A DNA stretch of 64,000 bases from Promerops cafer (GCA_013398275.1 VZSE01002700.1:104899-168898); one strand, 5' to 3'; positions 23,961 to 39,100 are shown, counted from the first letter of the stretch. The notes: generated from the letters alone by a model not told the origin. Translations and numbers: made by a program.

Positions 23961-25463
23961 TTATACCATACATTCAGCTGTATAGTTGCTGACTTTACAT
24001 TTTATGACTAAATGTATTCAAGAATCTCCGGGAAGAAATTGGGACAGTTTAAACGTGGTGCTCAGTGCCTGCAAATCTTCAAGTACACCCACTGCTGTCC
24101 ATTGACTACATACAGAACTTATGCACCTTCTTCAGAGGATTGCTTCAGTGTATGCTGGAGATATAGAGGCAATTTTGACAGCTAAGCTGGTTAAAATAAT
24201 TCCAATATTATAGTTTTAAGTTTTATGTATGTCAAAGCGCAATTTCAACAGCAATTTTAGGCTGGTGCAGTGATTTTAAAGCTCGGGAAAAGATAAAATC
24301 TAATAATTATGGCTGTGTGATTAAAATAATGTGAAACTTGGGACCATGATTGATGAGGAATTAGATTTGGGCTATGTCTGGAGTCGACCAAAGGAATGAG
24401 AACAGCTATGCAGAGGGTGTTGTACAGAGCCTTTTGGTGAGCAGAATTCGGTTGAAAAATAAATGTGTTTGAAGATTATTTTGGCCAACTGTTACAAAAT
24501 ATGTGCTTCTTGTGCCTCTTGCACACCTTGAAAAAAGAATATATAAGCATGTGTAAGCCTGTGTATATTTTTTTTGGTGATATAAAAATTCTTTGGAAAA
24601 TTAAGGTAGCTGGCAGCAGAAAAATAAGCACATGCCATTTCATGGAAACTGTAAACCAGTTAGAGTTTCAGATTAGGAGTAATTTTTGCTTTACATCAGA
24701 AAGAATAAATAGATGACATTCATAACAGGTTTTCTTTTTTTTTTCTCCAGAAGAACAAAGTGCTTGCTGGAAGAGTATAGGAGGATTATTGCCTTCATTC
24801 ATTTGCAGATACTACTTTTGCTTTTTCTCAGGTAAGAAAGGTGGAAGAGAGTAGGAGGGTTTTTCTGAGGGTCAAGAAAGTCATAATACCATTTGTAGAA
24901 CAGAGCATTTAATTGGTGTTCTACTTGCACAGTGCCAACCCTGAACCTATTGAGTTACAGTGTTGGCTGAACCTAGAAAGTCACACAGCATTCATTTGAA
25001 CAGAACTCCAAGGGTCTCCTAACTTTTCATCCAAAAATATTGAAGAAACACAGAAATCAATTTTATTTTTATTTTCAAGTAACACAGCCAAACAGCTCTT
25101 AAAGTTAATTAATATATTAATGCACTGAAAGAAAGAAGTACCACTTACTGATAGAAGAAAAGCAGACAAGGAGGCACGTAATTTTTGAGTGCTGTCACAT
25201 TTGGCATAACACTTTAACGTCTCATTAATGCTGACATTTAAAAGGGTTGTTTTTTGGTTTTTTTTTCCTGTAAATCTTCCTCACAAAATGCTAACAAATG
25301 CACGAGTATTGGAAGGCTGTTTTATACATTTAATACAAATATCTGGAATACTGACTTTGGAAGGTAAATGAGATAGGACAAGAAAAAGCTGGCAGCGTGG
25401 AGCCCTATTTTCCCCTACACAGTATTTTAAGTCAAAACAAAAATCCCACAGCTTCTAAATAGT

Positions 25464-26045
25464 TGTGGTGCTTTTGACTGGAGTAGAATTAATTTTCTTC
25501 ACAGTGGCTGTTATGGGGCTATGTTTTGGACTTGTGCTGAACACAGGCTTGATAACATAGAGATGTTTTCATTATTGCTCATCAGGGCTTACACAGAGCC
25601 AAGGCCTTTTCTGCTTTTTGTACTGCCACTCTGGCAAGGGGACTAGGGGTACATGGAAGGCTGGGAGGAGATACAGCCTGGGCAGGTGACCCCAGCTGAC
25701 CAGAGGGACATTCCAGACCATATGGCATCATGCTCAGTATATGAAGTGGGGGAAGAAAGAGGAAGAGAGGGACTTCTGGAGTGATTGTGTTTGTCTTCCC
25801 AAGTCGCTGTTACGTGTGATGGGGTCCAGCTCTCCTGGAGATGGCTGAACTCCTGCCTGCTCATGGGAAGCAGTGAATTAATTTCTTTTTTTGCTTTGTT
25901 TGTGTTCTTTCCCTGTTAAACTGCTTTTATCTCAGCCCAGAGTTTTCTAGCTTGCACCCTTTCAATTATCTCCCTGATCTGCTAGTGGGGGAGTAAGAGA
26001 GCAGCTGCCTGGGTCTTGGCTGCTGGCCGGGGTTAAACCGTGACA
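25464..26045 (+). mobile_element. Solo LTR, ERVL-like, complete with TG...CA ends
   Basis: A 582-bp LTR that begins TGTGGTGCTTTTGACTGG and ends GGGGTTAAACCGTGACA. Diagnostic parts in order: 'ggggctatgttttgga' (about 25513), 'ttacacagagccaaggccttttctgc' (about 25589), 'gaccagagggacattcca' (about 25697), 'catgctcagtatatgaag' (TATA region, about 25729), 'ttcccaagtcgctgttacg' (about 25796), 'ggagatggctgaac' (about 25838), a poly(A)-signal-like ttaaac stretch (about 25915) and 'tatctcagccca' (about 25929). I recall this as a widespread passerine ERVL-type LTR. The 5 bp before it (atagt) and after it (atagc) differ by one base, consistent with the 5-bp target duplication of ERVL elements. No internal region is present. 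Confidence 0.85.
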
Positions 26046-29000
26046 ATAGCAGGTTTTTATAACTTGTGCCTTTCATTAATCAATTAACTAAACAAAACTT
26101 TACCTAGTGAAACAGTGCACACTCCATTTAGAGCTTTTTATCCTAAAATAAAGAAGTGATTTATTTAGTTAGGGCATTAAAATATAAATATATTTTCTAT
26201 AAATTGAATGTCACAAGATAGAGAACATAGGCTTTCTTAAGAAATTAAATGTGTACAGGTCATTACATTTAATTTATTGCTAGAATAATTTTTATTAATG
26301 CAGAAACTAAATTACTGCTAATGGGGGAGACTTCTGTTCCACTCTTTCCCTGATGAATTATGCATATTATTCATATTCATATATGTATATGAATCACGTA
26401 TATTATTATACATTTTGTCTTTGTTTTCTTTCTGGTGGTATCTGAAAAACTATACAAAAATGAAAGCGTTTTCATCAGAAAATTGCTATAAATTTTTTTC
26501 TTGTTTGATCCATGATTTTTTCTTAATATTATTTCTAGCTGCAAAATTATACCTGTCAGGAATTCTCTGTCAATTAGGATGATGGAAAGTCCAATATTTG
26601 GTCAGATAAAGCAGTGTGTATTTAAATAATAAGACAAGTTGATAAGTTTAATGAAATGATGTGTGACATTATTCAGCAAAGTTTCCAGTTAGAGTAAAGG
26701 TCTTCCATGTAACATTTTGAGATTTAAAGTTTTCTTCTGTTATCTCTAAAGGAATTAATACTTTGTCTTTATTACAATTTTACATATAAAATCACTGAAA
26801 AATATAGATCTAAATATGAGAATTTGGATATAAATTTTCTGGATTTACACTGGCTATTCAGAACCAAGATTTGAACCTTTGTCTTCCATTTCTCATGTAA
26901 ATTGCCTAATGCTAGAGTCCTTTCTGATGTCTGTTAATACATCAGTAGAATTTGCTTGTTTCACAGTGACACTATCATATTCCTTTATAATACAGATATG
27001 AAATGACAGATATTTTAAAATAAAAATAGAATTTTTCTGTAAGAGTTAAACTCTCTTCTTCCTAGTTCAAGCATTAACAGTGGCAATAAAAATTTCACAT
27101 TTGGAACTGTAATAAAAGTGCTGATGATACATGAACTAAAAAAGAAAATCTGCTCTCATTCACTTATAGGAAGGTTTAAATTGATTCAAATTTAGTGAGT
27201 GGAGTAGTATTGACAGAATTTGTTTTACAAATTCCCTCTCTGCCCTGAACTGGTCTTTAAAGTATATCCAGAGGGAAATTCCATTATCTATTTAAAACTA
27301 AGAGCAGAAGTATGAATGTCAAGGTCATACAATTTTCCAAAAATTAAATTCTCAATAACGCTTTCATAGATTTTCTAAAAAAAAAATTGTAATATTACAG
27401 TTGACATGGATTTCATTCTGTTGGCATTATACCATATAGAGCAATATGAATGTTATTTTAAGAACCATCTCTTAGCAAGGATCACAATCTGTTGAATCTT
27501 TATGAACTAATTTATTTTTTAACATACATGGAAACCAGCAATAAATAATTTTTCAAGTTCTGAATTTCATTTACTGTTGGATATAAACTTCACGATTTCT
27601 GATTGCATCTCCTAATTTCCTGTAATACGCATTAATTAGTTTCACACAGAACCATCAAAATGTGTTCTTTCTCAAGCACTGAAAGTTTTCCCTTGTCCTT
27701 CAAACATTTCATAACTACATATCCTTTTTTCAGATAATTTTCTTCTGTCTAGGTGGAAACACAACTAACATTTTGAAGGCAAGGACGTTCTTACTAACTA
27801 TCAGTACATCCTTAATACTATTTTCTTTTTAATGATAAAAGAGGTTAATATCCTATTTCCATTTCACTTATGATTACTTACTGGTAAAATATTTATTCTG
27901 GTTATTTATTTTTCATGTTTCGGTTTTCGGGATATTACATCTTCTTTTTAATTCCTCTCTTCAGTGGAATTTATCCCTCTTCATCTTTTAAATTAAATCT
28001 ACAAAGTCTGGGAAGACTACCACAAAGACAGTGGAACTAAACAAGTGTATCTTTCCCAGATGGTTCTTAAATCCTAAGATAAATTTGATCTGTTGTTCTT
28101 TGCAATATTTCTGACTTTTAAATTAATTTTATTTTCTTTTTAGGAATATTGATCAGAGCATTTTATTAGTAGTCTCACTAATAATATCTTCAAAACTTGT
28201 GCCATCAATGTACTTTTATCTTAAACCTGGTTTTAAATATTTTAATTTTGGATTTCTTTTTTTTTTGCTACCCACAAAAGTAATTTTTTTTTTGGATGGG
28301 ATCATCATAGAAGATAATTATGTGTGTTCCACATCTTTAGGGGTGCCACATGAACTCCAGGAAATATTTATAACCAAAGGAAGGAAGAAGCCACATGAAC
28401 AAGTAAGAGACACCCTAATGAAGGTTTATGGAGCATATCTAAATGGATCAAATAATAAAGGAAAACCAAAAAAGCTGCTGACAGAAAAGACTGATTTTCT
28501 CATATTATGCTTTCCTCTAGAAGGCTCACAGCAAGGAATTTTCAATTTAGTCTTTTGCTTGTTTCATCTTGAAACAGAACATTTCTGATAGTTAAGCTGA
28601 GTGAAACCATTTTGTTTTACATTGACTAAACATTAAGGTGAGTTTCTCTGGGTTGATACTGTGACTGAAGGAAATTATCCTGCAGAATACACAAGCCTCT
28701 GTTGCCTTTCAGGGAATCGACTCTGTACCCAGGCATCACATATAAACCACATGTATGTGTTAAGTTCTGCTTGTACCTTTGGGGCTTATTTTGAAAAACA
28801 AACGACCAATGCATAATGAGAAGTGTTGTCAGTTCTTTGACCTAAGGCTCAATTAATTCAGTAGAAAAACTACAGGACTCATGAAGTACTAGAGCAACTA
28901 TAGTATGCAGATTTATAGAGGAAGGGTTAAACAAATTAATTCTGACTTGCCTTGATAAACCAAATTAATTGCTTTGTTACTCTGTGAAGGCGTAGGATTT

Positions 29001-29814
29001 TTTGTCGTCATTCTGACAACTTGAGCCTTCATTACTGTGTGGTTTTTTTCTTTCATACGTGTTTTTCATGTTTTATTTACCTGTAATTACTTCATAAATT
29101 GGTTCCCTACTCTGTCTTATTTCCAGATAACATTTTGGAAAATTTTGTGGCTGGGCTAGGTTGTAAAAGCTATTAAGATACAGTTTCAGATTGTCTCTGT
29201 GGAAGATCAGAACACATCTATCAAAATCTTGGGAAGAAAAATTCTATTCAGAGTTAGATGGAAAGTAATATTATCTTTTTCTAAGTCTTTCGCTATGAAA
29301 TACAAGTAAATATTCCATTTTTTAAAATGTATAATTAGGAATTAGGTATACTTTTTATATCTAACTATTTCCAACAAAGCTGTGTGCTAACACCTTTACA
29401 TCTATACTAAAATGGCCTTTAAAAATTAAGGACTAAAAGACAGTTATTAATAGGAGGGGAAAGCCTACCCATGATAAAAAATGACATCTTATAAGACACC
29501 GAGAAATTCCTGATATTACTTTCTGACTTCTGTGTAGCATATTATTTTAATATGCTAATCTAGCTTGGGCATTTTCCAATTTATAGATGTAAGTTCCTTA
29601 ATTACCTCTAAGCAGTCTATTAATGAAAAAAAAAGAAGTTCTTTTAGTCTCATTAAAAAGATCGTTTGTCAACTTTCTATTCTCCTTTAATTATTCTTCA
29701 GTACATTTGAGCTTTCAAAGGGAATGAATCACTATAGTTTCTACAGTGGGGAATTGTATCAGTCTGTGAGAATTCCTAGGAACTGTAAACAAGAAAACCT
29801 AAGTAGAGGTACAA
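26046..29814. other. AT-rich non-coding DNA
   Basis: No gene or repeat recognised. The longest plus frame (28199-28588, 129 codons) starts with a Phe/Leu-rich stretch over T-runs, followed by a Lys-rich part. It has no motif I know, no promoter-like context and no splice support, and is probably chance. Confidence 0.45.
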
Positions 29815-30110
29815 CACTCCACATAATTTTAGTAGACTTTCAAAAACCTTGTGACAAGGTGCCACACAAAAAAGTACTACAATAAATGAATGATCATAGA
29901 TAAAGATTAAACATTTAATAATCTGTCCAAAAATATATAGAATACCTAATGGAAAAATAGATTATCATTATTATATTCCAGTATAACAAACTATTAATAA
30001 TAATGGATTTTGAGGTTATATGCTAGTTTCATGTAGTTAAATATTTCCATTAATGATTTAGAAATTCAGTTAATGGTGAGGAAAATATTCCAGAAAACAG
30101 ATTTTTTAAT
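29815..30110 (+). mobile_element. Probable old CR1 reverse transcriptase fragment
   Basis: Around 29835-29880 a plus frame reads LVDFQKPCDKVPHKKVLQ, close to the CR1 RT motif 'YLDFSKAFDKVPH.'. About 175 bp later, 'gttaaatatttccattaatgatttaga' (about 30037-30063) resembles the nucleotides encoding 'LFNIFINDLD', the next conserved RT block. Stops and deletions lie between. Both blocks are in correct order and orientation, but each match is short. Confidence 0.55.
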
Positions 30111-33100
30111 TGATCAGTTCTAGACAGATTGAAAAGAGTGAGAATATTTCTACTTAATAGAAGTCAAAATCAATAAAAAAACAGATGTATTACCCTACAA
30201 CAGTTGAACTTTTCCTTAACAAGCAAATGCTTCCAATATTTGAATTCCCACATTTGTATGTGTAGTCCTGAGCCTAAGGATTTGGCTACTGCAGCTCTGG
30301 TGGTAATGGTACTTCCTGATATTTGGGAAGTAGAATATTGAGACTAAATATTAACTAGAACATATGAAAGCAAATTTTATCATCATCAGTTGAACAGCAA
30401 AAACTGACTTCTCAGACCAAGCTGGAGCTGACTTCAGATTAAAGCTCTAATCACATCAACAGCTATTTTTGCTAGTGTAACATACGATTTTTTAAATTGC
30501 AGGTTAGAATAAGTTTAGATAAATTCACTTCAACATCAAGTATTTTGTTCCGTTCAATTCACCAAAAACTATCCCTAAAAATTTTCATAAAATTCTATAT
30601 TTCTACTCAGCAAAACAAAAATCCCAAAATTAAGTCAATGACCCTGTATCGCCAAAATCAAAGCAATTTCTGTCCATATAGACTCCGAATAGAATAGGAA
30701 AGAACAGCTGTGACTTGTGGCCCCCTGAAGTGGAAAAGGATAGCAAGGTATACTAATTCTGTCTCAGGAAATCTCAAGTGAGCATTCTTATTGATATCCT
30801 AGCCTACCTTGCTGTATCATTTAACACATGGTTACAATGGTTACAATGGCTACAATATTAATACAGTGTTTGAATATTTATTTCTGATAGAGTTTTCAAG
30901 GAACTCCTTTACCCTTATGTTAATAATTTATGAATTTTCCATTATTATTGTAACAAAGCAACCTTATAAGTGATTTGTCAAAATGCCTGGCAACAAAACA
31001 TGTCTAATGTATAGTTGCTGTACTATATAGCAAATATACATTCCTCAATTAACTACAAGTTTATCTTAGTAAGATGATGTATTTCTCATTCACTTCTTAT
31101 CCCAAATCTTCTTCTATACCGTAGTGAGAAATGGAAAGAAATCTGTTTGAAACAGCAGCATTCCAAGTGGGTTTTGTAATAAGATGGGGGGGACTGTTCA
31201 TTAATGCATACCAAACCCCCAATTTTATTTAGGTTTTGATTACAGGAAGGAAGAGGAATATTTTGAGAAAAGGTGCAGATTTAAATGAGAAACAAGGCTT
31301 CTTTCTTCCAGGAAAGAGACAAAGTAGGTTTTTTTCTCATGCACTTTGAAATATTCACCTCTCAGAGAAGTAATATATTTATAAGAGAATCCCAAAGCAT
31401 CAGTCCCATCTATCCAGTTTTAGAAGTGTCTTAAACACAGCTTGAAAAACACCAAAAGCAAGACATTATTTCAAGGAGAGTAAAGGTTATTGCTTCCCTG
31501 GAAACAAATGACAGGTTCATACAAGGTCAGTACACTGAAAGAATTCACTTATTGCAGGATACTTCTTAATACCCTAAGCTACTATAAAGGAGCTAATTAT
31601 TATTCCATGTGAGTGAAAGGAATAAATTGGAAAAATTCCTCAATTTTTATGCAAAGTACATGAAGAGACGCAACTTCAAACATTTAAGCTATGCCAACAA
31701 AAGATGCTTCTAGAGACAGAAAATTTCAAGCAGGTGACAGAGAATGCTGCCAGTTCTAGCTGTTCATCACACAGAGGAAAAAAGATCACCATAAAGAGGA
31801 CAAGCTGGGTAAAAAAGGCCTATAAATTGAATTTAGAGCCAGGGTGTTTTCTTTTTTATTGTTCTAATTGTGCTGACCAGTAGTTTTTATTTGATTATTC
31901 TGAAAAAATTTTACATGAACAATTTCTATGAGTCCTAGTTTCTCTGAACTAAATTAGAAAGAGGAAAATTTGTTTGTATCAGCACACTTCTGACTTTAAT
32001 TTAACATTCTGGTGCAAATCACATTTCTACTAAAATGAGCTGGGAATGATTTTCTTTGTTATTGATTTTAGGTTCTGTGACTTAACGCTCTATGCTTATC
32101 CTGCCTGATTAAACAAATCAGCATTTTTCAAGACCGGCAAATGTGTATGCTTGTATAGGACTTTGTATCTCTTTTGAGCTAATACTGTGGTAGTGGTAAT
32201 ACAGTATTTTGCTCTTGAATGTGTAATTTTCTTTGGAGTGGTGTTTAGAGATAATGATATATTAATGTTAAACTGTATTACGGGCTTTTTTTTTTTTTCT
32301 GGAGTAGTTAATTACTGAAAATAATCTGGTTTCCATTCATGTGGCTATGACCTATTTTGAGAAAAAAAAAAAAACAAAAAACACAGTAGTTGTATGTGCA
32401 CAGTTTTAAAAAGGCCAAATAACAAAAACCCACAACACAACACAACACTCCCTCAAAACCCCTAGAATGTCAATGACCACACAGTCAGGAAGCAAAGTGA
32501 GAATGCCAGAATACTGTGCTGAAGATATCTCCTGTAGGACAAGTTTAATTTAGAAGTTGCCATTTTAAAGGTGCTATAACCAGTAACATTCCCTGAAGGT
32601 TTCTTCAGCTGCTGCAAGCATGTCTTGATGATATGCTGATTTCATTTCAGCATTTCATAAATACTGTGTTTGTGAAACTTTCTGAAAAGGCAGCAGGAGC
32701 TTTTCTGTACTGCCTGTAGTACAGATGACTTCCTATATTAGCTCCAAAAGCACAAGGGCAGAAAGTTTTCATTAAGCACAGAGCAATGACATTCCAACAA
32801 CTTTGGATAACTCTGGAACTGGATCCTTCTCTGTGTATCAGAGACAGGTCAATGAGCACAATTACAGGGAAATCTTACCTATTTTACTTTTGGAGGTCTC
32901 TGGCATCCATAGAGTTAAAGACTATTTTTTTTTTTTTTAATTCAGGTTCTTTACTAGAAAACTGTTCAGACTTAGTATATTGCTTTCTAAGTATATAAAC
33001 ATAAATTGCCAATTTTATTTTCCAAGAGTACCAAGCATTTTAAAGACCCTCAAATATTTCTTCTCAATAGTTATCACATTTTCACAAGCACCTAGTTTCA

Positions 33101-36100
33101 TTCAGCAGCCATAAAATGTTCTTATCTTAATTGCTTACTACTGTATCTGTCAATTCAATATAAGTATCATAATATTGTGATATGAAAGAACATGAGAAAT
33201 AAAAGAAAGGAAAATCCAAAGCACTGTTCCTAATTTTGCAGAAACCGTTGTACAGACAAAAAACCAGAAAAGCATTATGAGTCATTAAAGGATTGATAGA
33301 AATCTTACTTTTTTGACTTAGGTATATCAGACTTAAATTTAACTCCATTTTCCAAGGTTCAGGATAAGACCCGTTTCAAAGGCTCTGTGCCTGTAATCCC
33401 TATTCTTATTTTCTGCTATAAAGGCATATGGAAAGTGTGCATGACCTGGAACACCTTTTTTTGGCTCACCAATACATTCAAGACAGTACCTTTAGAGGTT
33501 TTTCAGTGTTTAAGCAACTGCAGATCCAGCGTTCCCCTTTCTGTTTAAATTGTTTTAAGATGAAATCCTTGTACTTTAAAATATAGGAAAAATTGTGCCA
33601 GAAAAGTATCTAACAAATTGAGATCTGTTTTAGTAGAGGTGGAGGAAGTAAGCATATTTTGAGAATTTGCTTCAAAGTAACAGAGGAAATTTGATTTATA
33701 CCACTTCATATACTATGTCAAATATTAATACTTAGTTCTTTTTGATCAATGCATTCTGCACTGTGAAAAAATATCCATACGGACTAGCTTCTAGAAAGAA
33801 TTGTAATAAGTGCTCCCTCTTGACCCTTCCAGAAGAAATTGCAAGCATTTATGGAATACCTATCTGAATGTCAGACTAAGTAGCATTTCACCCTATTTTT
33901 ATTTCACAGAGTATTTTTATTTTTTCCAATATGAGTTTTATTTGTATTTTATGTTCATTTGGTTCCTACAGCTCTGCACAAAATGCTTCCTCCATACATC
34001 CACTGCACTTTGCCATCAGACACCTAAATACTCTAAATTAATTTTAAACTGATATCACAGATAATAATCTGAATGTTATCACCAATAAATTTGTAATAAC
34101 AGCTTTTACAGCAATAAAAATATCAACCGCTTCCATTTTTATAGAAATGTAAATAGGGAAAAATCATTATTAGTATTTAAAAAAAACAAGTGAAAGATGC
34201 ATTTTTTTTATTTCAAATAAATATTTTATAGCTTTGGAGACAGATTTTGTTATGCTGAATTTCTCACAGTAGTGTAACCTGCTTTTAAATTTTGACTCCT
34301 AGTCTATGTTTCTAGATGTCTCCTTCATGTAAAAGCCCCTGTTTAACTATGAAACTATCAATATTAATTTCTTCTTTTTTTTTCCCCCCACAATATCAAT
34401 ACTGTTGGATAAAATAGGTCTAATATTAACAACTTTTAAATCCAAAGATGTGAGATAAAATTCAAGTTGACATGTATGGGTCAGCTGTTAAACATGTATT
34501 AGTACTCAGGTCACAGTAAAGACTACCAGTCGGCTCGTGTCAGTCAGGGTACTTCTGTGCTGTCAGTCTGGTCTTTAATTTAGGGCTTCCATGCTTAAGG
34601 AAATATAGTTGGGGGAAAATTCTTCAACGTGCCATTTCATAATACCTAAATTTACAAACCAACTAAAAAAATAGCAATTGTTATAATCAATCTCTTCTAT
34701 TTACTTCTGTAGTTCTCTATTCTCTGCAGACTTGGTAAACTATGTGATTCAATGACAAAGCTATTTTTTAAGTCTAAGATACAGAATATATGTGTATGCA
34801 AATGTGAACATGCTGATGTCTCAAAAGATTTTGAACTGTGGATAGAGATTTAGACACTAGGCAATAACCAAGTTATTTCCTAACACCTTTATGCACCTAT
34901 TTAGGTATATAAAGCAACATTTATACTACTAAAATAAATATGATGGGGACTGTTATGTGGCTGGCATGAAAAACTTCCATATTATTAAGCACTATTATTC
35001 TTCAAACTAAGGTACTGCTTGCAAACTATATGTTGTGATACCTGATGCATGTCAGCTCCCAAATCTAATCCAGGAACTGTTTGGTTAAATATTGCATGGA
35101 ATGGTCCAGAGCCATGCCTGCAGATCATTTAAACAGCTTAATTTTTCAGAGGAGTGAGACCCATTGCATGAGTACATTTTCAGGGTGTGTCTGATTTGCT
35201 GGCATAGGTATAGCCTGGCTGAAACAGCACATCTAGAAACAGAGGGTACTTGAATTCTTAGTATAAGGAATATAAAATAAGCAGGTTGTTCTGAAGATGT
35301 TGGAGAGGCAGAATCTGCCTCCCTGAATTATCAAAATCAGATGGACTTGCTCTATCTATTCATCTGACAAGTCACAGACTCTATATTATAAATAATGAAA
35401 AAAAAGAAGTAATGAATGCATAGGTACATATGCATAAGATGTTGAAAACAAAATAAGAAAACACAAAATATTGCCCATCAAAATAAAAAAACTTTGTTTT
35501 TTACAACAAAGAACAAAAATGTTCTTCCAATGATTAGGTCGTAAAGTAAAACAGATGGAAAGACAAGTAAAACTCCCTTTGTAAAATGCCTATGAAAATT
35601 AATCCACAGAACTAACTACCAGCATGACTCTAGTTCATCAACATATTCTTTTAATACTGTGGTCTTTTAGCCACACCAAAAGTTTACATAAGAACATGGC
35701 AAAGTCAGTAAATTCTCAAAAATTAACGTAGTGCTTTGGAGAACAGTAGTTTATATATTATCTTTAATTTATAGCTCCAATAATAATAATGAAGAAGTTC
35801 AAAACAAAATGCCCGCTTTGTAGAAAATGGGTTTGTACCTGTCAGTCATAGTATTGTTCAGTCTCATCTCCTCAAAATGTCATCTTTGTTTGAGATGTCA
35901 CAAATTTTGTTCTGCTTGACTCAGGCAGACACTGGAAAGAGTAATTTAATGCTGAAATGAAGGATAACAAAGTGCTCAATTTACAACCAGATGCTTTTAC
36001 CCACATGGTTCAGTCATCACAATCCTGTAGACCAGTCTTCCAGTGACAATACTTCTGCTTTGTTTGTTTCTCTTTTTTCTTTTTTTTTTTTTTTTTTCAC

Positions 36101-39100
36101 ATTGAACACTGATTTCAAAATACTATGTTTATTTTAAACAATTGGACTACATAATATGCGTTGAACTCCAGTTGCCTTTGGTAGCTAACTTAAAGATTTT
36201 CATTTCCAAGTTTGTTTAGTGAGCTTTACTAAAACTGTAGAAACAGCTGAAACAGTATTTACTTAATATAATACAGACATGATATATGTTCTGGTCTTGT
36301 GACCTGCCACTTGGTTATTCTTATTCTTTTCAACATTCTTTGTTTAGTTTTTTCTCTGGTGGAAGTCAGCCATAAAGAAATATTATAAAAGTAGAAAAAT
36401 GTAGTGGCTTGCAGAAGGACACTCAACTCTTTGTATGAAAATATTTGGGTGTTTACAGTGTTAGACTTTAAAATTCATTTTATTTCCTATTAAGAGACGG
36501 AAAATTTAATATTAAATTTGAAAAACTCTTAAATTGTCTTTACAAACCTATATATTTTACAGAAGAATGGGGAAGGAAAAGCACTAAGAGTGGAAATTAC
36601 ATTTGTTTAACTTCAGCATAAGAAAGTATCTAGTCATAACTCACATTTTAGTAGTTGTCAATAATTAGTACATCTATACCATGGGGGTAATTAACATTAT
36701 TTATCAGCTTTGAAACTGAATGAATCACTAGCTGGAAATGTCTTTCATTAACTTGAAAAAAGCTTTGATATGACTCCTTGACTACACACTTCAGAGTCCA
36801 AGCATCTCTGAATCTTCACTTTGAGTTATCAGATCTGTGAAAAAAATATAAATCAGGACTTCAATTTTCATATTGTAGTTGTATGAAACACAACATAGCT
36901 TCTGATTTCAGATTAAGCAGACTTTAATTGCAATTTATATTATTTTTTTTTATTTATTCTCAGAGAAGCTTGGGAAGGAAAAAGAAAATACCTTCTTGGA
37001 TTCTTCGTTTTCTAATTCACATTTTTTACCTTACACAGTTTATAATGTTTTGTGTGAGCATGAGAATTTTCTACTCTTGGTCTATGCTCCATGACAGCAG
37101 GACACAGATTCCAAGCCATTATCCCCCAGTCTACCTCTAGTACACATACTTTGTGGCACAGCCTGTAACACTGTCAGATTAGTTATGCACATTTAACTTA
37201 CAAGGATATTAAACTGCTTTTAACTGCACCCCAGGCAGATTTTTAACCTTGTCCAGTACACAGCTGTATCCTTTATTCTTTAGTTCCCTTTAAGAGCTTC
37301 TGTAGTTCTTTCAACTGAAAGGAAAAAAAGGAAATGGAAGAAGACAGAGAGACAGAAGCAAGTCTTCTTTCCTATAGAATTCCTGTCTGTTGGAGACACA
37401 AGGTTCCTGAAATAGATCAGACTCTTATTTAACTTTTCAGCTCCTATACTATGTATGTGATTGAATTATGGATACCTTCTTAATGGACACTTAGTGTAGA
37501 AGAGTTTAGAAAATATACAGCATCATTTGATAAACTCTTTAGCTAGAGACAGTTAAATCTCTAATATATCTATAGGCAAGCAAATCTGCAAAATTGTTGA
37601 TTTAATGTAAGACAACTAAAGGAGTAAAGAGTACAAAGGCCATAAAAACAATTCCATAAATCTGAATTTATTGTATTGAAATATTCATTTTTTATTTTTT
37701 TTTTTATTTTATGTGATCCATTGTAAGCATAACTTCAAGTACCCTGAGAAAGTAATGACTGTGAAAAATAAAGAAAAAAGCCCAGACGTGGCTGTGTTAT
37801 AAGATATATTATCTCTCATAATCTAGAGTTTTAATACCCACTGACACACATAAATGTCATAAAACTTATTGTAGCAATATTTGTGTTCACTCAGACTATA
37901 GTTTCTCTTCTTAATCAACGCTTTTTCAGAAGGCTTAACAAATTTTAAATGGCTTTTTCATACTCTGCAAGTTCTGACAAGCAAGCCAGATTTTTTACAT
38001 CACAAAATACAGGAATGTAAGTTCATGTTTGGCTTCATTTTTTCATACAGTAAATAACTTCACTGTTTCCACTGAACAAATGGGGTGTCAGTCAGAAGAA
38101 GTGACTCATTTAATGGGATGTGAGCTCACACAAAGTATAGTGTCTAAAATGCTGCTCTCTACTCCAACCAGTTTAGTACCTAGCATTTAAAGTGGCAAGA
38201 TTTTATTGAAGTACTGTAATAGCAACTTTGTTAACTACCCACAACTGTCACAAATATTTTCAATCAACATTTTACTTCATGAAGCCAAGCTGTGTAAAAC
38301 TTTCATTACAGAAAGCAAGCCCATGCAAAACAAGATTGTGTCGTGTTTCATTTGTGAATGCAAAACTCATCTCAGTTTTCTGGCAATATCTGAAGCACAG
38401 GAAAGATTTTGGTAATGTATAACTGTACCTTCTTGTGAATTTATTTATTTTCTTCCAAGTTCTTGAAGATAAAATCGCAGTGCCCATAAAGACTGCTGTT
38501 ATTTTCTAGCTTATCATATGCTCTTGGCAAATATATTTTACTTTATTATATGATTTCCTTTCCAAAGCTCTCTGTCATAAGGAACCAATGCATCTGAATA
38601 AGGGTGTAAGGGGCACACACAACTGTCAAAAATATCCAGTCATCTAGGAGAAATGTGTCAGCCTCTTCCATTTTTGAAAGATTGCTTTCTGACTGCATTA
38701 TCTGCTTGTTCTTAACTATCTTTTCTGAGTTGTTCTTTTGGAGAGAGAAGATGAAAAAAGGAAAGGTTGCAAATTTCCTGCCAATCAAGGAAATCCTTAT
38801 ATAAACCCCAGTAACATTTGTTGGTGACTTTTTCTGGCTGGTTTCTTTAGAAAGGGACTGGTGACAATCTCTGGAGATCCTCTTAGAGAAATACAATAAG
38901 GAAAAATGGTCAGTAGGTGCCCAAAGAAATAATGTATTGCCATCCATTTCCACAAGGGCAGGAATCATTTCTAGGTGAATAATTTATGACACGTGCTCTC
39001 TTTTAAGAGGTGGAATAAGTAAGGATGATTAAGAAAAGCTTGTCAGTTTCTGTGTTTGGGGTTTATTTATTTTATTTTTTTTTTTTTTTATTTCTGACTT

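Larger units (their letters stand above)
20868..25463. other. AT-rich non-coding DNA
   Basis: Nothing recognised except simple sequence: (GTT)n at 21781-21799, a perfect 16-bp palindrome at 22085-22100, a T-run at about 23189-23203, and a tandem agtttaaaaaaa / GTTTT tract at 23870-23960. The 117-codon minus frame at 22135-22488 has no motif I know. Confidence 0.45.

Noticed and set aside
28199..28588. 129-codon plus frame as a possible gene
   Set aside because: It has T-run-encoded Phe/Leu at the start and Lys-rich low complexity later, with no motif, no splice or promoter support.
38546..38968. 140-codon minus frame as a possible exon
   Set aside because: It has no domain I know. Overlapping frames on the other strand and AT-rich composition fit chance.
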